Shown: positions 60,558 to 64,000 of the stretch, in pieces
How positions within the stretch are numbered: the first letter of the stretch is position 1
Layout of the letters: every line of letters starts with the position of its first letter
Source: an uncultured Flavobacteriales bacterium
GTDB taxonomy: Bacteria; Bacteroidota; Bacteroidia; Flavobacteriales_G; Salibacteraceae
NCBI GenBank assembly: GCA_913062955.1
Contig: CAJXZP010000002.1
Span: 1-64,000, forward strand
Length of the DNA: 64,000 nucleotides
Direction of reading: 5' to 3'
Position numbers and translations under genes: made by a program
Notes under the pieces: model-generated
What the model saw: the letters and a program-made list of their open reading frames with translations, nothing else
The model's database searches: none
What the model was told of the DNA's origin: nothing

Positions 60558-60656
60558 TTGGATAAAAAAAACATTTCTGTCCTCCTAGGTGTAAATCCAA
60601 GTATAATGATGAAGGAAATGACCCAAAGAGCCATCCGTTTTATTCTAGAAAAATAA
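60558..60656 (+). CDS. possible small ORF (32 aa, TTG start) after aroC
   Basis: (M)DKKNISVLLGVNPSIMMKEMTQRAIRFILEK. Confidence 0.2.
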   Translation: MDKKNISVLLGVNPSIMMKEMTQRAIRFILEK

Positions 60657-60658
60657 AA

Positions 60659-61513
60659 TTAATTTTTTTCGATAATGTAGACATCTTGAAAGTCGAAGCT
60701 TTCCGATTTATCACGTCCACACCAATGACCATAGCTCTTAGTGGTGATTTTAAACCGATCTGTTTTGATGATTTCATTTAACAGATATTCCTCTTCAAAG
60801 GCTACATTTGCTCCTTTAACAGTGGCATCCATTAAATAATACCCGTCCAATTTATGATTGAAATTGAAGCCGGAATTTGCCTGCATCAATTTGGAATTTT
60901 CTTCATTAATAATAAAAAAGGTAGCGAAAATTTTACCTTTTGGTTTCATTACCCTTTCCAATTCGTTGAAATAGTTCTCTACTTCGGTTGGAATCATATG
61001 GGTGAAAACGGATACTGAACAGGCAAAATCAAAATGACTTTCTGGATATTCAAATTTGTAACTTGCAGCATCATCCCCGTTGTCCCGATATAAATCGTTT
61101 AGAAGGGGTACATATTTAAATTGAAAATTTTCAAACTTCGCAGTAATGTTCTGCTGACACCAATTTACACCAAGTTCAATGACATCAAACCCTTGATAGT
61201 CAGAAGTGTTAGACAGGTATTCCGATAGGGGGATAGCCACACGTCCGATTCCGCTTCCAATGTCCAAGAAGTTAGCATTTGGTTTTAAATCACCATGTTT
61301 AATAAACAGGTCAACATAGGCGTTTCCTTGACCAATAAAATCACCTCTACCTGTGTATATTAACCCCTTGGGAGGCATTAATGATGATCGTCTAGATAAC
61401 ATATCTTCAGGTAGGAAAATGATTCGTCTAACCCAAAACCTCCAAGATGAAGGTATAGAATAAAATATTTTTCTTAACATGGTGTGATAAATACGAAGCC
61501 TTTTAATAAGCAC
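60659..61513 (-). CDS. class I SAM-dependent methyltransferase
   Basis: NFLDIGSGIGRVAIPLSEYL, HFDFACSVSVFTHM, ELERVMKPKGKIFATFF. Confidence 0.88.
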   Translation of the reverse strand: MLIKRLRIYHTMLRKIFYSIPSSWRFWVRRIIFLPEDMLSRRSSLMPPKGLIYTGRGDFIGQGNAYVDLFIKHGDLKPNANFLDIGSGIGRVAIPLSEYLSNTSDYQGFDVIELGVNWCQQNITAKFENFQFKYVPLLNDLYRDNGDDAASYKFEYPESHFDFACSVSVFTHMIPTEVENYFNELERVMKPKGKIFATFFIINEENSKLMQANSGFNFNHKLDGYYLMDATVKGANVAFEEEYLLNEIIKTDRFKITTKSYGHWCGRDKSESFDFQDVYIIEKN

Positions 61514-61641
61514 TCACTTTATTAAATTAGACTTCCTACAAACATAGTTACAATTTGTATTGTTTTCATATTTAAATAATAAAAGTTGCCAACTTTATAG
61601 GAATACAGAAAGATTGAAAAGGGAAATTGCTAATTTGACAA

Positions 61642-62283
61642 TTATAATTTTCTGGCGACCATTAATCCATCGCGAATTGGAAATAATACATTTTGAACCC
61701 GATCGTCTTGTTGTACCATTTCATTAAACTCCAAAATGGCTTTGGTATCCATTTCATCAAAGGCCTTTTCGTCAATTACTTTTCCATTCCAAAGTACATT
61801 ATCCGCAATGATATATCCGCCCGGTTTTACACGATCAAATACCATATTGTAATAATTGGTGTAATTGGATTTGTCCGCATCTAAAAATACAATGTCCCAT
61901 TGCTTTTCGAGGGTAGGAATCAAGTCTAGGGCATTTCCAATATGAAAATGAACGTGATTTTCAAAACCAGAACGTTGGACATATTCTTTGGCCATATCTT
62001 CTAACTCCTCATTATTATCAATGGTATGAATATGTCCGTTTTTTTGTAAACCCTCGGCCCAACAAATAGCAGAATAGCCGGTGTAAGTTCCGATTTCTAA
62101 AATGTTTTCGGGCTGTATCATATGACTTAACATACTTAAAACCCGCCCTTGAAAATGACCGGCAATCATTCTTGGATTTAAAATTTCAATCCAGGTCCTC
62201 CGGTTTAACTCTTTTAAATCGGCAGGTTCGTTTTCCGTATGGTTAACTACGTAATCGTCTAATTTAGGATCTAAAAAATTCAT
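61642..62283 (-). CDS. O-methyltransferase (CCoAOMT-like)
   Basis: ENILEIGTYTGYSAICWAEGL, IVFLDADKSNYTNYYNMV, GGYIIADNVLWNGKV. Confidence 0.92.
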   Translation of the reverse strand: MNFLDPKLDDYVVNHTENEPADLKELNRRTWIEILNPRMIAGHFQGRVLSMLSHMIQPENILEIGTYTGYSAICWAEGLQKNGHIHTIDNNEELEDMAKEYVQRSGFENHVHFHIGNALDLIPTLEKQWDIVFLDADKSNYTNYYNMVFDRVKPGGYIIADNVLWNGKVIDEKAFDEMDTKAILEFNEMVQQDDRVQNVLFPIRDGLMVARKL

Positions 62284-62285
62284 GA

Positions 62286-63518
62286 TTAATATTTTTTTGG
62301 TACGTAAATTAAAGAGCTAAGTTGATTGGGATCAAATAACTCGTTGGCTACATCAAATAGATCTTGTGATGAGATTTGATCAATCTGGTGGTATATATCT
62401 TCCATCAAATCCACCTTTCCATAGGTAAGTAAACTTTTGCCTAACGCCAACATTATGTTTAACCCGTTTTCATGACCTAATGCAATTTGTCCTTTGATTT
62501 GCTGTTTGGCTTGGTTTAATTGAACCGTTCCCAGTTTTTGGTTTTTGAGTTTATCTAGTTCTTTATAAATAAGTTCCACACTTTTATCTAATTGGGAACT
62601 ATCCGTACCCATGTAAATCGAGAATTCACCACTATCCGAATACCCGGAATAGTTAGATTCCAAGTGATAAGCAAAACCATGCTTTTCACTAATATTCAGG
62701 TTTAACCTATTGTTAAGTGAAGGTCCGCCTAAGATGTTGTTCAATAATATTAATGCTCTTTTTTTAGGATGACTATAGGCATAGGCTTGATTACCAATTA
62801 TAATATGCGCTTGGTGGACTTGCTTTTTTTCTAAAGTTTGGTGGGGAGTATATTCCGTGGGTGCTACACGATGGACCTTTTTTCCGGAAAATTCTTTTTC
62901 AGGTAAATGCTTTTCTAGCCACTTTTTTAATTGTTTAGAACTGGTATTACCCACCGATGCTAAGACCATGTTTTCTGGATGGTAGTAATCCATATGAAAT
63001 TGTACCAGATCCTTACGTTTGGCTTTTTTGACGTGTTTGGGTTGTCCCAAAATAGTTCTTCCTAAACTATGGTTTGGAAAAATCATTTCATCAAAGTCTT
63101 CAAAAATTTGATCGGATGGATTTTCCTTATACGCGTAAAATTCATCTAAAATAATGAGTTTCTCACGTGTAATTTCTTTATCCGGAAAAGTAGGATTAAA
63201 CGCAATATCAAAAGTTAATTCGATCGCACGTTCATAGTATTGCTTCAAAAATGAAGAATGAATAGATGTTTCTTCTTTGGTGGTATAGGCATTTAGCTCC
63301 CCACCAATACTATCCAGCCTATTTAAAACATGAAAAGCTTTACGATGAGTTGTACCCTTAAACATGCAGTGTTCGAGCATGTGGGCAAGACCTGTTTCTT
63401 GCTCCTTTTCATCTCTACTTCCTACATTTACAAATAGCCCAAAGTGAGCTGCGTCACTTTGGCTTTGTTGGTGAATTACTTGAATACCATTGGATAATGT
63501 AAATATTTCGAACTCCAT
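62286..63518 (-). CDS. M16 family zinc peptidase (insulinase-like)
   Basis: GLAHMLEHCMFKGTTHR (HxxEH), GGELNAYTTKEET. Start at MEFEIFTL likely. Confidence 0.93.
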   Translation of the reverse strand: MEFEIFTLSNGIQVIHQQSQSDAAHFGLFVNVGSRDEKEQETGLAHMLEHCMFKGTTHRKAFHVLNRLDSIGGELNAYTTKEETSIHSSFLKQYYERAIELTFDIAFNPTFPDKEITREKLIILDEFYAYKENPSDQIFEDFDEMIFPNHSLGRTILGQPKHVKKAKRKDLVQFHMDYYHPENMVLASVGNTSSKQLKKWLEKHLPEKEFSGKKVHRVAPTEYTPHQTLEKKQVHQAHIIIGNQAYAYSHPKKRALILLNNILGGPSLNNRLNLNISEKHGFAYHLESNYSGYSDSGEFSIYMGTDSSQLDKSVELIYKELDKLKNQKLGTVQLNQAKQQIKGQIALGHENGLNIMLALGKSLLTYGKVDLMEDIYHQIDQISSQDLFDVANELFDPNQLSSLIYVPKKY

Positions 63519-63587
63519 TTTAGCCTTTAAATTTGCAAGGGCAAAGGTCATTCGCTTAAATGCAAATCACAAACAATAAGCCAAAAA

Positions 63588-64000
63588 CTATTCGGATTTT
63601 TTGTTCTTTGGTTTTGAACGTTTTTCATGATTGGATGTATTACCCTTTGAACGATGACTTGAGCTTCCCTTTTTACCCTTGTAGTTATTTCCTTTTTTAC
63701 GGAAATTGTTCTTTTTGCCTCCGTACGTCTTTTGTGCACTTGGGTCGTAAGCTGGACTTCCTCCAATTTCTTCTGGAGTAAGGTACTTATCAATTTCACG
63801 TTCAATTAACTTTTCAATATAACTCCATTTTACTTGGTCGTCTACATTGATAAATGAAACTCCAGCTCCATTTTTACCTGCTCTGGCTGTTCTGCCAATT
63901 CTATGAACGTAATCTGCTGGCTCGTTCGGAATATCAAAATTCACCACATGACTTAAGTCGTCAATATCTATTCCACGAGACACAATATCCGTAGCCACTA
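63588..64000 (-). CDS. DEAD-box RNA helicase, C-terminal part (runs off window)
   Basis: ATDIVSRGIDIDDLSHVVNFDIPNEPADYVHRIGRTARAG plus basic KK/SH-rich tail. Confidence 0.9.
   Translation of the reverse strand, partial: VATDIVSRGIDIDDLSHVVNFDIPNEPADYVHRIGRTARAGKNGAGVSFINVDDQVKWSYIEKLIEREIDKYLTPEEIGGSPAYDPSAQKTYGGKKNNFRKKGNNYKGKKGSSSHRSKGNTSNHEKRSKPKNKKSE

Overview
This 64-kb window is a gene-dense, AT-rich chromosomal segment. It most likely comes from a Bacteroidota (Flavobacteriales-like) bacterium, judged from T9SS C-terminal sorting domains, a CHU_C/gliding-type giant surface protein, TAnnTTTG-type promoter motifs and the gene order nusB-DUF1573-yajC-ybbR-coaE. Most content is housekeeping: tRNA-Lys, aroK, B12-dependent RNR (nrdJ), a CDP-glucose sugar cassette (rfbF/rfbG/rfbC-like), an ABC-F protein, msrA, ProDH, an MsbA-like ABC exporter, nusB, yajC, coaE, dnaA, ribD, prmC, ligA, dapA, SRP RNA, pyrR-pyrB, rnz, pepT, aroC, an M16 peptidase and two DEAD-box helicases. 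I saw no CRISPR array, prophage, transposon or recognisable defence island. The strongest non-routine signals are: (1) a candidate small RNA at about 12333-12417 (-) with a complete promoter, an 11-bp stem with a G-rich loop, and a strong terminator; (2) a flavoprotein gene whose intact N-terminus has no ATG/GTG/TTG start, with ATC where ATG is expected, 18 nt after the in-frame stop of the upstream gene; (3) a MOSC/3-alpha-HD domain fusion; (4) a structured leader upstream of nrdJ; (5) palindromic, operator-like sites upstream of dnaA, rfbF and the giant surface-protein gene; (6) repeated TAnnTTTG motifs 4-6 nt before ATG, suggesting leaderless mRNAs; (7) small overlooked ORFs, including one coupled to ligA. 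All calls come from reading the sequence; no database search was run.
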